Positions 17,335-27,198 of a stretch of 64,000 nt of DNA are shown piece by piece. The notes under the pieces were generated by a model. The model did not search any database, was not told where the DNA came from, and was given only the letters and a program-made list of their open reading frames with translations. Position numbers and translations under genes: made by a program. Every line of letters starts with the position of its first letter. The stretch's first letter is position 1. The DNA is from Aeromonas dhakensis (GTDB lineage Bacteria > Pseudomonadota > Gammaproteobacteria > Enterobacterales > Aeromonadaceae): NCBI RefSeq assembly GCF_000820305.1, contig NZ_CDBH01000061.1:130797-194796 (forward strand), given 5' to 3'.

Positions 17335-17688
17335 CATTGCGAAAAAATGCCAAATATTTGCATCTTGTCGACCTGTTCGACGAACTTGATGCCGTGACGC
17401 CGAGTTAATAGCCATTTAAAAACAGAAAGTTAAGTGTTTGCTCTACTCCGATGAGGTCAAGCTGTAAAGATTTACACTTAATTATTTAATCAAAAATAGT
17501 CATGATGAGTTGTCGCCAAACGCGACACCATGACCCTTTATGTAGTCATTTGGCAAACTGGTTGAAAGGCCAGGACGCAAAGCCTCCGGTCTAAAGACAT
17601 GTCGTCCAGGATAGCGGGGTTGCCACACAGTGTTTCGGGGAACGCCCCTGCCAACTTGACTGCCCACATCTGTCGAACAGAGGAATGT
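17335..17688 (+). promoter_or_regulatory. Long gbpA leader region containing the riboswitch
   Basis: This gene-free region is A+T-rich from 17340 to 17500, fitting a promoter, then contains the GEMM element at about 17538-17628. A GGGGAACGCCCC hairpin (17637-17648) follows between the riboswitch and the ribosome site (AGAGGA at 17679-17684), a possible expression platform. No T-run follows the hairpin, so control of translation initiation seems likelier than termination. I see no small open frame worth calling. Confidence 0.6.
17538..17628 (+). ncRNA. Cyclic di-GMP-I riboswitch (GEMM)
   Basis: The conserved GEMM-I features appear in order: GGCAAAC at 17552-17558, a P2-type hairpin (CTGG...CCAG with a GAAA-like tetraloop region), the hallmark GGACGCAAAGCCTCCGG at 17573-17589, CTAAAG at 17591-17596, and the 3' segment GGATAGCGGGGTTGCCA (17609-17625). 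The element lies in the leader of gbpA on the same strand, a position known from Vibrio, where GEMM controls gbpA. Ends are approximate. It indicates that chitin-adhesin expression responds to c-di-GMP, hence to the motile/sessile switch. Confidence 0.93.
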
Positions 17689-19113
17689 ATGGCAGCAAAA
17701 ATCCAACTCAATCACGTCGCTGCAACCCTGGCCCTGCTGGTCAGTGGCAGCGTGCTCGCCCACGGCTACATCAGCCAGCCGGAATCGCGCAACTACCTGT
17801 GCAAGACCGGCGGCAACAGCCAGTGCGGCGCGGTGCAATGGGAACCCCAGAGCGTGGAAGGCCCCTCCGGCTTCCCGAATGGCGGCCCTGCCGACGGCCA
17901 GATCGCCTCGGCCGGCAGCGCCAGCTGGGGCGAGCTGAACGCCCAGACCAGCGACCGCTGGACCCGCCGCGAGGTACAAGCCGGCCCCTTCGCCATCAGC
18001 TGGACCTTCACCGCCAACCACGTCACCCGCAACTGGCGCTACTACCTCACCAAGCAGGACTGGAACCCGAACCAGCCGCTGACTCGCGCCTCCTTCGAGC
18101 TCACCCCCTTCTGCGTGGTGGACGGCAACATGACCCAGCCGCCCAAGCAGGTCACCCACCAGTGCAACCTGCCCGAGCGCACCGGCTATCAGGTGATCCT
18201 GGGGGTGTGGGAAGTGGGGGACACCAGCAACAGCTTCTATAACGTGATCGATGCCAACTTCCAGGGTGGCACCCAGCCACCGCTGGAATGGAGCCAGGGC
18301 GGCACCATCTACCCCTCCACCGAGCTGGCGGTCGGCGACAAGGCCAGAACTCTGGTGTTCGACGCCAACGGCGTGCGCCCCGATCTGCAGACCGAGCTGA
18401 CCATCGCCAGCCCGGAGCAGGGCCAGAAGAACAACTGGACCCACGCCCTGGCGAGCAAGATCAATGCAGAGCAGAGCCAGATCCGCGCCGGCCAGCAGAG
18501 CGGTGAAGGCCAGTTCAACCCCGTCTACGGCCAGAACCCGGTCTACTTCAAGGCCGGCAGCGCGCTGGAGCGGGTCGAGATCCAGCTCGAACAGCAGCAG
18601 CCACCGGTGAGCAACGGCGTCAGCGTGAGCGGCCTGGAGAGCGACTACCTGCTCGACGAGGGCAAGCTGACCCTCAACTTTACCGTGGCCGCCGAGGGCG
18701 ATCTGACCGTCACCAATACCCTGTATGATCACGGTGGGGCCGCCAAGGGGCAGACCAGCGCCGACATCAAGGACAGCAGCCACAGCTTCACCATGCCGCT
18801 CTCCGGGCTCAGCGCCGGTCACCACCAGCTGGTGATCGAAGGCAAACCCAAGGCCGGTGGCGAGGCGGTGCAGCAGACCCTGGACCTGATGCTCAAGGAT
18901 CCGGCCGCCGGCGGTGACTACCAGTTCACCTTCCCGGACGGGCTCAAGTCCTACACCGACGGCACCAGGGTGCTGCAGCCCAAGAACGGCAAGATCTACC
19001 AGTGCAAGCCCTTCCCCTATCGCGGCTGGTGCAGCCAGTGGTCGGCCAGCGCCACCCAGTATGAACCCGGGGTCGGTAGCAATTGGCAGGATGCCTGGAT
19101 CCTGGTGAACTGA
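17689..19113 (+). CDS. gbpA: GbpA-like N-acetylglucosamine-binding protein, chitin-active LPMO
   Basis: This 474-residue secreted protein has a 24-residue signal peptide cleaved at VLA|HGYI, which exposes His25, the N-terminal residue of the copper histidine brace; the second brace residue is His111 (TANHVTRNW). Domains in order are AA10 lytic polysaccharide monooxygenase (about 25-205), GbpA domain 2 (about 215-315), a third beta domain (about 325-400) and a C-terminal CBM5/12-type chitin-binding module (about 410-474, with YQCKPFPYRGWCSQW). It oxidatively cleaves chitin and, in Vibrio, mediates attachment to chitin and mucin. It is a type II secretion substrate in Vibrio, and the Exe genes lie in this window. 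Expression is under a GEMM riboswitch. Confidence 0.94.
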   Translation: MAAKIQLNHVAATLALLVSGSVLAHGYISQPESRNYLCKTGGNSQCGAVQWEPQSVEGPSGFPNGGPADGQIASAGSASWGELNAQTSDRWTRREVQAGPFAISWTFTANHVTRNWRYYLTKQDWNPNQPLTRASFELTPFCVVDGNMTQPPKQVTHQCNLPERTGYQVILGVWEVGDTSNSFYNVIDANFQGGTQPPLEWSQGGTIYPSTELAVGDKARTLVFDANGVRPDLQTELTIASPEQGQKNNWTHALASKINAEQSQIRAGQQSGEGQFNPVYGQNPVYFKAGSALERVEIQLEQQQPPVSNGVSVSGLESDYLLDEGKLTLNFTVAAEGDLTVTNTLYDHGGAAKGQTSADIKDSSHSFTMPLSGLSAGHHQLVIEGKPKAGGEAVQQTLDLMLKDPAAGGDYQFTFPDGLKSYTDGTRVLQPKNGKIYQCKPFPYRGWCSQWSASATQYEPGVGSNWQDAWILVN

Positions 19114-19141
19114 TCCTCAGGCGCAGCATGACGCCATCAAC

Positions 19142-19170
19142 AAAACGGGGAGCCACTGGCTCCCCGTTTT
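19142..19170. terminator. Bidirectional terminator between gbpA and the CysB-type regulator
   Basis: A near-perfect 14-base-pair stem AAAACGGGGAGCCA / TGGCTCCCCGTTTT with a one-base centre lies between convergent genes and ends in T-runs on both strands. Confidence 0.88.
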
Positions 19171-19195
19171 CTCTGGTGTTCTCTGGTGTGACAGC

Positions 19196-20143
19196 TCAGA
19201 TCTGGAAGTCGATGGCGGGCTCGCCGCCCATGGCGCGGGCCTGAATGTCCGCCAGCGCCAGCTCAGGGTTGCAGAGCTGGATGAACTGCCAGGCGAAGTT
19301 GTGCTGGAACTGCCCCTGCTTGAGACCGATCCAGGCGGTGTGGGGCGCAAACAACCGGCTGCCGTCCAGCTGCACCAGCCCCTTGTCGCGCTGGGTGTCG
19401 AACGCCATGTCCGCCAGTATGCCCACCCCCATCTCCAGCTCGACATAGGTCTTGATGACGTCGGAGTCCTGCGCGGTCAGCAGGATCTGCGGGGCTATGC
19501 CGGCCTCGGCAAACGCCTCGTCCACCCGCGCCCGCCCGGTCAGCCCGGCCTGATAGGTGATGATGGGCCACTGGGCCAGCGCCGCCAGGGTCAGCTCCTG
19601 CTCGGCACTGAGCGGATGCTGCTCCGGCACCACTATGTTGTGGTGCCAGCGGTAGTAGGGAAACGCCACCACCCCTTCGCTCTTGTCGAGCTGCTCGCTG
19701 CTGATGCCGATGTCCACCTCGCCGGTCTGCACCAACCGCACTATCTCCTCCGGACCGCCCTGACGCAGTTCCAGCTGCACCAGCGGGAACTGCTCGCGAA
19801 ACGCCTTCACCACCCGCGGCAGGGCGTAGCGAGCCTGGGTATGGGTGGTCGCCACCAGCAGCCGGCCCGAGTCGCGGTTGGCGAAGGTGCTGGCCAGCTT
19901 GCGGATGTTCTCGGCATCCCCGAGGATGCGCTCGGCGATCACCAGCAGCTCCTTGCCCGGCTCTGTCATGCCGAGCAGCCGCTTGCCGTAGCGGATGAAC
20001 AACTCGATCCCCAGCTCCTCTTCCAGCTCGCGGATATGGCGGCTGACCCCGGACTGGGAGGTAAACAGGGCATTGGCCACCTCGGTCAGGTTGTAATCCC
20101 GCCGTGCCGCCTCCCGAATGATTCGCAACTGCTGAAAATTCAC
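19196..20143 (-). CDS. CysB/Cbl-family LysR transcriptional regulator
   Basis: This 315-residue LysR protein starts with the CysB-subfamily helix-turn-helix (MNFQQLRIIREAARRDYNLT, then LFTSQSGVSRHIRELEEELG) and its effector domain has the CysB-like TTHTQARYALP and TYQAGLTGR segments. CysB-type regulators activate sulfate-assimilation genes with O- or N-acetylserine as inducer. It lies 176 bases downstream of cysA on the same strand, so it could be read from the cys operon or control it. The length fits either CysB or Cbl; I cannot tell which without the rest of the genome, so I leave the symbol empty. Confidence 0.88.
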   Translation of the reverse strand: MNFQQLRIIREAARRDYNLTEVANALFTSQSGVSRHIRELEEELGIELFIRYGKRLLGMTEPGKELLVIAERILGDAENIRKLASTFANRDSGRLLVATTHTQARYALPRVVKAFREQFPLVQLELRQGGPEEIVRLVQTGEVDIGISSEQLDKSEGVVAFPYYRWHHNIVVPEQHPLSAEQELTLAALAQWPIITYQAGLTGRARVDEAFAEAGIAPQILLTAQDSDVIKTYVELEMGVGILADMAFDTQRDKGLVQLDGSRLFAPHTAWIGLKQGQFQHNFAWQFIQLCNPELALADIQARAMGGEPAIDFQI

Positions 20144-20319
20144 GTCATCGCCTCCTGCGCTGACCGGCCGGTCGGGGCCCTCCCCGCCGCCTTGTTGTTA
20201 TCTTGTCTGACTGCCCGAGCCTGAACTCTGGCCGCCATACTAACCCTGTTGCATCCCAGGCGGGCAGACTCCGCCCTGGTCACGCTGCTTGCCTGCGCGG
20301 CCCCCCAGGGGCCTGCTAC

Positions 20320-21387
20320 TTAAATCTGGTAATCCGGGTAGAGCTGGGCCTGTCTGGCCACCAGCCGCACCCCCTGGCCCGGGTGGAAGGCACGGGCTGC
20401 CTCCTTGCTCAGCTCGGCCTCGAAGTGTGCACCGTTTGTATCCCCATTGCCACGCAGTTCCACCCGGATGCGCGGCCCCATGGGCAGCAATCGGGTGATG
20501 GTGGCGCTGATGCCGCCCGGCGCATCCGCCGGCACTATCTCCAGCTCGTGGGGGCGCACATAGGCGACGGCGGCGCTGCCCTCCGCCAGCTGGGAGCTGA
20601 TGGGCCCGCCCAGTAGCTGCTCGCCGATGCCGAGCCCCTGCCCGGCCACCCGGCCGCGAAACAGGTTCACACTGCCGAGGAAGCTGTGCACGAAGGAGCT
20701 GGCAGGCTGGTCGTAGACCTCGGCCGGGGTACCGATCTGCTCGACCTTGCCGGCGTTCATCAGCACCACCCGATCCGCCACCTCCAGCGCCTCCTCCTGA
20801 TCGTGGGTGACGAACAGGCTGGTGACGTGCAGCTCGTCGTGCAATTCGCGCAGCCAGCGGCGCAGCTCCTTGCGCACCTGGGCGTCGAGGGCGCCGAAGG
20901 GCTCGTCCAGCAGCAACACCTTGGGCTGCACCGCCAGCGCGCGGGCCAGGGCGACCCGCTGACGCTGACCGCCGGAGAGCTGGGTTGGGTAGCGCGCGGC
21001 CACGTGGCTGAGCTGCACCAGATCCAGCAGCTCCTTGACCCTGGCGCGGATCGCCGCCTCGGCCGGTCGCTCGCGGCGCGGCTTGACCCTAAGGCCAAAC
21101 GCCACGTTCTCGAACACCGTCATGTGGCGAAACAGGGCGTAGTGCTGGAACACGAAGCCGACGTTGCGCTCGCGCACGTGCAGATCCGAGGCATCCTCGC
21201 CGCGGATGATGACGTGGCCGCTGTCGGCCTGCTCCAGCCCGGCGATGATCCGCAGCAGAGTGGTCTTGCCGCAGCCGGAGGGGCCGAGCAGCGCCACCAG
21301 CTCACCGTCGTGAAAGTCGAGGTTGATGTCGGCCAGCGCCGCGTACTGGTTGAAATGCTTGTTGAGTCCTTGTACCTGAATGCTCAT
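20320..21387 (-). CDS. cysA: Sulfate/thiosulfate ABC transporter ATP-binding protein CysA
   Basis: This 355-residue ATPase carries Walker [10 protein letters not shown], signature [15 protein letters not shown], Walker B VLLLDEPF and the switch His in [10 protein letters not shown], followed by a TOBE-like regulatory tail. It powers the CysTWA sulfate importer at the inner membrane. The start was placed at [12 protein letters not shown], the normal CysA N-terminus. It follows cysW by 22 bases. The order cysT-cysW-cysA is that of the E. coli cysPTWAM operon, but the binding-protein gene is separated. Confidence 0.95.
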   Translation of the reverse strand: MSIQVQGLNKHFNQYAALADINLDFHDGELVALLGPSGCGKTTLLRIIAGLEQADSGHVIIRGEDASDLHVRERNVGFVFQHYALFRHMTVFENVAFGLRVKPRRERPAEAAIRARVKELLDLVQLSHVAARYPTQLSGGQRQRVALARALAVQPKVLLLDEPFGALDAQVRKELRRWLRELHDELHVTSLFVTHDQEEALEVADRVVLMNAGKVEQIGTPAEVYDQPASSFVHSFLGSVNLFRGRVAGQGLGIGEQLLGGPISSQLAEGSAAVAYVRPHELEIVPADAPGGISATITRLLPMGPRIRVELRGNGDTNGAHFEAELSKEAARAFHPGQGVRLVARQAQLYPDYQI

Positions 21388-21409
21388 GGCAGCCTCTTGA
21401 ATTCGGTGA

Positions 21410-22306
21410 TCAGTGAGAGTGAACGGGCTGGGCACGCAGCCGGGCCAGCAGGGTTTCCCCCAGCAGGGTGAAGATCCCGAACAGGGCCAACAGGCTGGCT
21501 ACCGCGAAGGCCGCGCCGGTCTGGTACTCGTTGTAGAGGATCTCGATGTGCAGCGGCAGGGTGTTGGTCTGGCCGCGAATGTGGCCGGAGACCACCGACA
21601 CGGCGCCAAACTCCCCCACCGCCCGGGCGGTACAGAGCAGCAGGCCGTACATCAGGCTCCAGCGGATGCCGGGCAGGGTGACCCGCCAGAACATCTGCAG
21701 GCCGCTCGCCCCCAGCATGATGGCGGCCTCCTCCTCTTCCGGGCCGCGCGCCTCCATCTGGGGCAGCAGCTCGCGCACCACGAAGGGCACAGTGATGAAG
21801 GTGGTGGCCAGGATGATGCCGGGGGTGGCGAAGATCACCTTGATGTCGTGCTCGCTCAGCCATTCGCCAAACCAGCCGCGGCTGCCGAACATCAGCACGA
21901 ACATCAGCCCCGCGATCACCGGCGACACGGAGAACGGCAGATCGATGAGGGTGATGAGCAGTTGCCGGCCCGGGAAGCGGAAGCGGGCGATGGCCCAGGC
22001 CGCGGCGACCCCGAACAGCAGGTTGAGGGGTACCGAGCAGAGGGTCACCAGGGCGGTGAGGCCGAGGGCACTGAGGGCGTCCGGCTCGCTGATGGCGTGC
22101 CAGAAGAAGCTCAGTCCGGGGGACAAGGCCTGGATAAAGACGGTGGCCAGCGGCAGCAGCAGCAGGGCGGCAAACCAGCCGAGGCCGACCGTGATCAGCA
22201 ACCACTTGACCCAGACCGGCTCGCGGATGACGGGGGGCTGGCGCACCGAGGGGGTCGGCGCCACCTCGCCCGTGGCCAGCGCCAGGCTTGCGTTGGATGC
22301 GTTCAT
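21410..22306 (-). CDS. cysW: Sulfate ABC transporter permease CysW
   Basis: This 298-residue inner-membrane permease has six predicted helices and the ABC permease EAA loop ([20 protein letters not shown]). Its CysW identity comes from [20 protein letters not shown] and its position between cysT and cysA. The N-terminus carries an extra hydrophilic stretch (about 35 residues) before the first helix. The ATG overlaps the cysT stop by four bases (ATGA), so the two are translationally coupled. Confidence 0.95.
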   Translation of the reverse strand: MNASNASLALATGEVAPTPSVRQPPVIREPVWVKWLLITVGLGWFAALLLLPLATVFIQALSPGLSFFWHAISEPDALSALGLTALVTLCSVPLNLLFGVAAAWAIARFRFPGRQLLITLIDLPFSVSPVIAGLMFVLMFGSRGWFGEWLSEHDIKVIFATPGIILATTFITVPFVVRELLPQMEARGPEEEEAAIMLGASGLQMFWRVTLPGIRWSLMYGLLLCTARAVGEFGAVSVVSGHIRGQTNTLPLHIEILYNEYQTGAAFAVASLLALFGIFTLLGETLLARLRAQPVHSH

Positions 22307-23142
22307 ATCCGGCTCCCCCCGATACGGGCCCAGCTCCAGGCCTGCAACTTGTTGATAAGCAGTAACAAAATGAAAGAGATCAGCAGCATGACCACGGCGA
22401 TGGCAGAGGCGCCGGCATAGTCGTACTCCTCCAGGTGGCTCATGATCATCAGCGGCGCGATCTCCGACACCATCGGCAGGTTGCCGGCGATAAAGATGAC
22501 TGAGCCGTACTCCCCCACCGCCCGCGCGAAGGCCAGGGCAAAGCCGGTCAGCAGGGCCGGCACCAGGGTCGGCCACAGCACCCGGATGAAGGTCTGCCAG
22601 CGATCGGCGCCCAGGCTGGCGGCGGCCTCCTCCTGCTCGGTCTCGGCTTCCCGCAGCACCGGCTGCAGGGTGCGCACCACGAACGGCAACCCGATGAAGG
22701 TGAGCGCAATCACCACGCCGATGGGGTTGTAGGCGAGCTCGATGCCAAACGGGGCGACCCACTGCCCGATCCAGCCGTTAGGGGCGAAGATGGCGCACAG
22801 GGCGATGCCGGAGACGGCGGTGGGCATGGCGAACGGCAGGTCGATCAGGGCATCCACCAGTCGACGACCGGGGAAGGTATAACGCACCAGCACCCAGGCC
22901 AGGATCAGGCCGAACAGGGCGTTGAGCTGCGCCGCCACCAGGGCGGCCCCGAAGCTCAGACGAAAGGAGGCGAGCACCCGCGGTGAACCTATCACCTGCC
23001 AGAACTCGGCCAGGGTCAGATTGTTCACAGCAAACAGCACCAGCGCCGAGAGCGGCAGCAGCACCAGCACGCCCAGATAGAGCAGGCTGAAGCCGAGGGT
23101 CGGGCCGAAGCCCGGCAGCACGGAGTAAGAACCAAATCGCAT
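22303..23142 (-). CDS. cysT: Sulfate ABC transporter permease CysT
   Basis: This 279-residue permease partner of CysW has the CysT markers [18 protein letters not shown] and [19 protein letters not shown], plus the EAA loop [18 protein letters not shown] took the ATG at 23140-23142, because [13 protein letters not shown] resembles known CysT starts; an upstream in-frame ATG at 23169 adds nine residues and cannot be ruled out. It is the first gene of cysT-cysW-cysA. Confidence 0.94.
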   Translation of the reverse strand: MRFGSYSVLPGFGPTLGFSLLYLGVLVLLPLSALVLFAVNNLTLAEFWQVIGSPRVLASFRLSFGAALVAAQLNALFGLILAWVLVRYTFPGRRLVDALIDLPFAMPTAVSGIALCAIFAPNGWIGQWVAPFGIELAYNPIGVVIALTFIGLPFVVRTLQPVLREAETEQEEAAASLGADRWQTFIRVLWPTLVPALLTGFALAFARAVGEYGSVIFIAGNLPMVSEIAPLMIMSHLEEYDYAGASAIAVVMLLISFILLLLINKLQAWSWARIGGSRI

Positions 23143-23280
23143 AACGCATCCGTTTGTTATGAAAAACATTAGATACAGCGATTCTGCGCACTCCTGTCAG
23201 GGGCAACAAACACCAATAACGCCTTTGCTAAGCACTTTTTTATCTAACAACGACATACAAGGCTTTTAGAGCCATAAAAT

Positions 23281-23313
23281 TAAAAAAAGGTCTTTTATAT
23301 AAATAAAAGACCT
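23281..23313 (-). terminator. Rho-independent terminator upstream of cysT
   Basis: On the minus strand the stem AGGTCTTTTAT / ATAAAAGACCT (23288-23298 with 23303-23313, loop of four) is followed by seven T (23282-23288). It lies between the hydrolase gene (stop at 23422) and cysT, so the cysTWA operon needs its own promoter in 23143-23280. Confidence 0.88.
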
Positions 23314-23421
23314 AAAAATGGAGCGTCGTGCAATGTACCAAGCTATCCAAATCAAACTGTCGTGGTATCGGCTGCCTGCCCTCCTTCTCTATTTCAAATC
23401 TGTGTGTTCAACGCTCGCCGC

Positions 23422-23997
23422 TTAGCGAAAACTCAAGGCCGCCCGCCGTTCCCACACCGCCGGCGTCGGCGCCACCACCATCTCGGCCCGCCGATAGAGG
23501 GTGCCGAGCAGGTTGAGCCCCTGGTGCCACTCACCGTGGCCGGACTGGGCATTGAGGTGGCCCACCTCGCCGGCATCGAACAGCGGCACCTGCCACTGGC
23601 GGCTCCAGTATTCGGCCCGCTCAAAGCTCATCCAGGGATCGTTGCGGCTGGCCACCAGCTGGGCCGACACCTTGAGCGAGCCTGCCAGCAGTTCGTCTGG
23701 CAAGCCGAAGCGGGCCGGATCCGCCGGCGCCACGATAAACAGCGAGGCCACCTTGTCGGGCTGCCGGCGCGCCGCCGTGATGGCTGCCAGCGCGCCGAAG
23801 GAGTGGGCCACCAGGTGAGCCCGCCCGCGCCGGCTTTTGAGCTTGCTCGCCAGCTTGGCGCTCCAGACCGTGAGGTCGGGCCGATCCCACGGCAGCCCCA
23901 CCATCCGCTGCCAGTGGGGGAATTGTTGGTGCCAGCGGCTCTGCCAGTGATCCGGCCCGCTGTTGTGCAGACCGGGAACCAGGAGGATCTTGTTCAT
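23422..23997 (-). CDS. RBBP9/YdeN-family alpha/beta hydrolase
   Basis: This protein of about 191 residues belongs to the Ser_hydrolase (RBBP9/YdeN) family. It opens with the strand and oxyanion segment MNKILLVPGLHNSGPDHWQS, has the nucleophile elbow AHSFG (an Ala-x-Ser-x-Gly form usual in this family) and the catalytic His in NAQSGHGEW. The ester substrate is unknown. It lies between sbp and cysT, 56 bases after the sbp stop, so it is probably co-transcribed with sbp and ends at the terminator at 23281-23313. AGGAG seven bases before the chosen ATG fixes the start. Confidence 0.85.
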   Translation of the reverse strand: MNKILLVPGLHNSGPDHWQSRWHQQFPHWQRMVGLPWDRPDLTVWSAKLASKLKSRRGRAHLVAHSFGALAAITAARRQPDKVASLFIVAPADPARFGLPDELLAGSLKVSAQLVASRNDPWMSFERAEYWSRQWQVPLFDAGEVGHLNAQSGHGEWHQGLNLLGTLYRRAEMVVAPTPAVWERRAALSFR

Positions 23998-24053
23998 CTT
24001 GGTGCTCCTATCAGCTGGCACAGGGGCCAGTTCAGTTGACGATGGCCGGCCGC

Positions 24054-25055
24054 TCAGCGACCCGGCTGGTAGATCTGGTCAAACAGGGCGCCCTGGGCGA
24101 AGTGCTTCTTCTGCGCCTTGTCCCAGTCCCCTTCCAGATCCTTGACGGTGAACAGGGTCAGCTGCGGGAACTGGGCTGCGGTCTCCTTCAGGATCGCCGG
24201 GTTGCTGGGGCGGTAGTGATATTTGGCGACGATGCGCTGCCCCTCGTCGGAGTAGAGATAGTCGAGGTAAGCCTTGGCCACCGCCTCGGTGCCGTGCTTC
24301 CTGGCCACCTTGTCCACCACCGCCACCGGCGGCTCGGCCAGGATGGAGACCGACGGCACCACCAGCTCAAACTTGTCGCGATTGCCGGGCTGACCCAGCA
24401 CCAGCAGGGCTTCGTTCTCCCAGGCCAGCAGCACGTCGCCGAGGCCGCGCTCGATGAAGCTGGTGGTGGCGCCACGGGCGCCGGAGTCCAGCACCTTCAC
24501 GTTCTTGTAGAGATCGCCGACGAACTGCCTGGCTCCCTCCTCGCTGCCACTCTTCTTCAGGGCGTAGCCCCAGGCAGCCAGGTAGTTCCAGCGCGCCCCG
24601 CCGGAGGTCTTGGGGTTGGGGGTGACGATGGCCACGTCCTTGCGCACCAGATCATCCCAGTCCTTGATCTGCTTGGGATTGTCCTTGCGCACCAGGAACA
24701 CGATGGTGGAGGTGTAGGGCGCCGCATTGTTGGCCAGCCGGCTCTGCCAGTCGGCGCCAATCAGCCCCTGCCTGGCCACGGCATTGACGTCGTAGGCCAG
24801 CGCCAGCGACACCACGTCCGCTTCCAGCCCGTCCACCACGGCGCGCGCCTGCTTGCCGGAGCCACCATGGGACTGGCTGACCACCACATCGTCGCCGGTC
24901 TTCGCCTTCCACTCCCTGGCGAAGGCGCCGTTGTACTCCTGAAACAGTTCGCGGGTCGGATCGTAGGAGACGTTGAGCAGGCGGATCTCGGCGGCATTGG
25001 CCTGACCGAGGGCCAGCAGGGAGAGCAGGGTCAGGGCGGTCGTTCGCAGTTTCAT
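24054..25055 (-). CDS. sbp: Sulfate-binding periplasmic protein Sbp
   Basis: This 333-residue protein has a 21-residue signal peptide (ending GQANA|AE). It is the periplasmic receptor that delivers sulfate to CysTWA. Its markers are [17 protein letters not shown] near the N-terminus, [14 protein letters not shown] and [16 protein letters not shown], all typical of the Sbp/CysP family; I prefer Sbp to CysP by overall resemblance. It is read in the same direction as cysTWA but is separated from it by the hydrolase gene and a terminator. Confidence 0.92.
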   Translation of the reverse strand: MKLRTTALTLLSLLALGQANAAEIRLLNVSYDPTRELFQEYNGAFAREWKAKTGDDVVVSQSHGGSGKQARAVVDGLEADVVSLALAYDVNAVARQGLIGADWQSRLANNAAPYTSTIVFLVRKDNPKQIKDWDDLVRKDVAIVTPNPKTSGGARWNYLAAWGYALKKSGSEEGARQFVGDLYKNVKVLDSGARGATTSFIERGLGDVLLAWENEALLVLGQPGNRDKFELVVPSVSILAEPPVAVVDKVARKHGTEAVAKAYLDYLYSDEGQRIVAKYHYRPSNPAILKETAAQFPQLTLFTVKDLEGDWDKAQKKHFAQGALFDQIYQPGR

Positions 25056-25264
25056 GGGGATACTCCATATCTCGTTGGGTTGAGTTCAGCATGCCGCGGG
25101 CTTGTTATGCCGAGAACCAAGAAATAACGCTTTGCTTATCTCATTTGCTCATATCAGGAGGGCAAAGGCGCCATTCGCGCACTCTGTGAGCCAGGCCGCG
25201 CTGGCCCGGTGCTAGCTGTGCCATCATGGAAACAAGGCAGGCAGATGACGAACAGGAAGTCGTT

Positions 25265-26527
25265 ATGTGGATCAACGCAGAACCCGTCAATGGTGCCCTG
25301 GTGTCGCTGGCCATCGGCCTCATCATCGGGCTGGAGCGCGGCTGGCAGGTGCGCCAGCTGGGGGACAACCAACGCATCGCCGGGATGCGGACCTACGGTC
25401 TCATCGGCCTGCTAGGTGGGGTCTGCGCCCTGCTGCTGCCCACCCTGGGCCCCTGGCTGCCGCTGCTCGGCCTGCTGGCGGTGGTGATTGGCTGCGGCCT
25501 CTCGGTCTGGCTGGCCCAGCGCTGGCAGGGGGAGTTCGGCCTCACCAGCTCGGTGGCCATGCTGCTCACCTATCTGCTGGGGCTGATGTCGGTGCTGCTG
25601 AGCCCGAGCGAGGCAGTGGCCTGCGCCGTGCTGGCGGCCCTGCTGATGGGGCTCAAGGGCAAGATCCAGCAGGGGATGCTGTTTCTGAGCGAGACCGAAT
25701 TTCACGCCACCCTGCGCTTTTTGCTCATCTCGCTGGTGCTGCTGCCGGTGCTGCCCAACGAGGAGATGGGCCCGCTCGATGCCTTCAACCCCTTCAAGAT
25801 CTGGCTGATGGTGGTGGTGATCGCCGGCATCTCGTTCTGCGGTCACTTCGCGGTACGCCTGCTCGGCACCCGCGCCGGGCTGGTGCTCACCAGCATGCTG
25901 GCCGGGCTCGCCTCCTCCACCGCCCTCACCCTGCAGTTTGCCCGTCTCAACAAGGAGCAGGGGGGGCTGGAGCGGCTGCTGGCCACCGGCATCCTGCTGG
26001 CGGGAGCCACCATGTGGCTGCGACTGCTGGTGCTGGTGCTGCTCATCCACAACGAGCTGGCGATGCGCCTGGCGGCGCCCCTGCTGCTGCTGGCAGCCAC
26101 CGTCTACGGCTTCGCCTTCTGGTTCTGGCGCCAGCGCGAGGAGCTGACCGACGGCCCGGTGCAACCCCAGACCAGCAACCCGCTCGATCTCGCCACCGCC
26201 ATCAAGTTCGGCCTGCTGCTGGCGCTGATCGGCTTTATGGCCACCCTGTTGCAGAACAAGGTGGGCAACTCCGGGGTCTATCTGCTGTCGCTGGTCTCCG
26301 GCATCACCGACGTGGACGCCATCACCTTGTCGCTCTCCCAGCTCTCCCACAAGGAGCTGGCGCTGGAGGTGGCAGCCCGCGGCATCCTGCTGGCCGGGCT
26401 GGTCAACTCGCTGGTGAAGGGGCTGCTGGCCCTGGGGATCGGCGGCCGCCGGCTGGGGCTGCGGGTGCTGCTGCCCTACTTCGTCTCGGCCCTGCTGATC
26501 CTGCCGCTGATCTGGCCCGGCGCCTGA
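25265..26527 (+). CDS. MgtC/SapB-type membrane protein with DUF4010 domain
   Basis: This 420-residue polytopic membrane protein has about 11-12 helices. The N-terminal part (to about 150) is MgtC/SapB-like, with the marker IGLIIGLERGWQ and the Arg in IAGMRTYGLIG; the rest is DUF4010 (FLLISLVLLPVLP, GLASSTALTLQFA, SGITDVDAITLSLSQ). The family is widespread in Proteobacteria, and neither transported substrate nor function is known. The ATG at 25265 has AGGAAG upstream. It is divergent from sbp. Confidence 0.88.
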   Translation: MWINAEPVNGALVSLAIGLIIGLERGWQVRQLGDNQRIAGMRTYGLIGLLGGVCALLLPTLGPWLPLLGLLAVVIGCGLSVWLAQRWQGEFGLTSSVAMLLTYLLGLMSVLLSPSEAVACAVLAALLMGLKGKIQQGMLFLSETEFHATLRFLLISLVLLPVLPNEEMGPLDAFNPFKIWLMVVVIAGISFCGHFAVRLLGTRAGLVLTSMLAGLASSTALTLQFARLNKEQGGLERLLATGILLAGATMWLRLLVLVLLIHNELAMRLAAPLLLLAATVYGFAFWFWRQREELTDGPVQPQTSNPLDLATAIKFGLLLALIGFMATLLQNKVGNSGVYLLSLVSGITDVDAITLSLSQLSHKELALEVAARGILLAGLVNSLVKGLLALGIGGRRLGLRVLLPYFVSALLILPLIWPGA

Positions 26528-26607
26528 GGTTGCAGCAAGTGACAGCCTGACGCCGCCAAAGTGCTCGCGTATACTGGCTCCTCTTGGCACATGAGAGGAG
26601 CGGTAGC

Positions 26608-27198
26608 ATGGCAAGCGATTGGGACAAGGTTCTGGCGGGCGGCGCCCTGGACAGCCAGAGCGAGGAGATAGCGAACGACCGGATCCGCGGTCAGGCGCTG
26701 CTGGCACAACTCAACGCCTCCCCGGCCGGTGACCAAGCCCTGCGCCAGCGCCTGTGCGGCGAGCTGTTCGGTCACTGCCCCGACTCCTGCTGGATCAGCA
26801 CTCCCTTCACCTGCGAATTCGGCCGCAACATCCATATCGGCGAGAAGAGCTTCTTCAACTTCAACATCACCATTCTCGACGTGGGCGAGGTGTACATCGG
26901 CAGCCATGTGCTGCTGGCCCCCAACGTGCAGATCTACACCGCCACCCACACCATGGACTATCTGGAACGACGCAACTGGACCGCCTACAACAAGCCGGTG
27001 CGGATCGGCGATGACTGCTGGATTGGCGGTGGCGCCATCATCTGCCCCGGCGTCACCATAGGACCCCGTTCCATCATAGGGGCCGGCGCCGTGGTCACCC
27101 GCGACATCCCGGCCGACTCGGTGGCGGTGGGCAACCCGGCGCGCGTGATCCGCAGCCTGAGCCCGGACGCCCCCCGCGGCTGGGAGCTGGCCCTGTGA
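26608..27198 (+). CDS. Maltose O-acetyltransferase-type acyltransferase (hexapeptide repeat)
   Basis: This 196-residue protein matches the MAT/GAT group: an N-terminal helical Mac domain (SDWDKVLAGGALDSQSEEI) followed by left-handed beta-helix hexapeptide repeats. The catalytic His is in YTATHTMD and the acetyl-CoA-binding end is NPARVIR. Such enzymes acetylate the 6-hydroxyl of maltose, galactose or related sugars; the natural substrate here is not knowable from sequence. GAGGAG precedes the ATG. It overlaps the next gene by four bases, which suggests coupling. Confidence 0.88.
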   Translation: MASDWDKVLAGGALDSQSEEIANDRIRGQALLAQLNASPAGDQALRQRLCGELFGHCPDSCWISTPFTCEFGRNIHIGEKSFFNFNITILDVGEVYIGSHVLLAPNVQIYTATHTMDYLERRNWTAYNKPVRIGDDCWIGGGAIICPGVTIGPRSIIGAGAVVTRDIPADSVAVGNPARVIRSLSPDAPRGWELAL

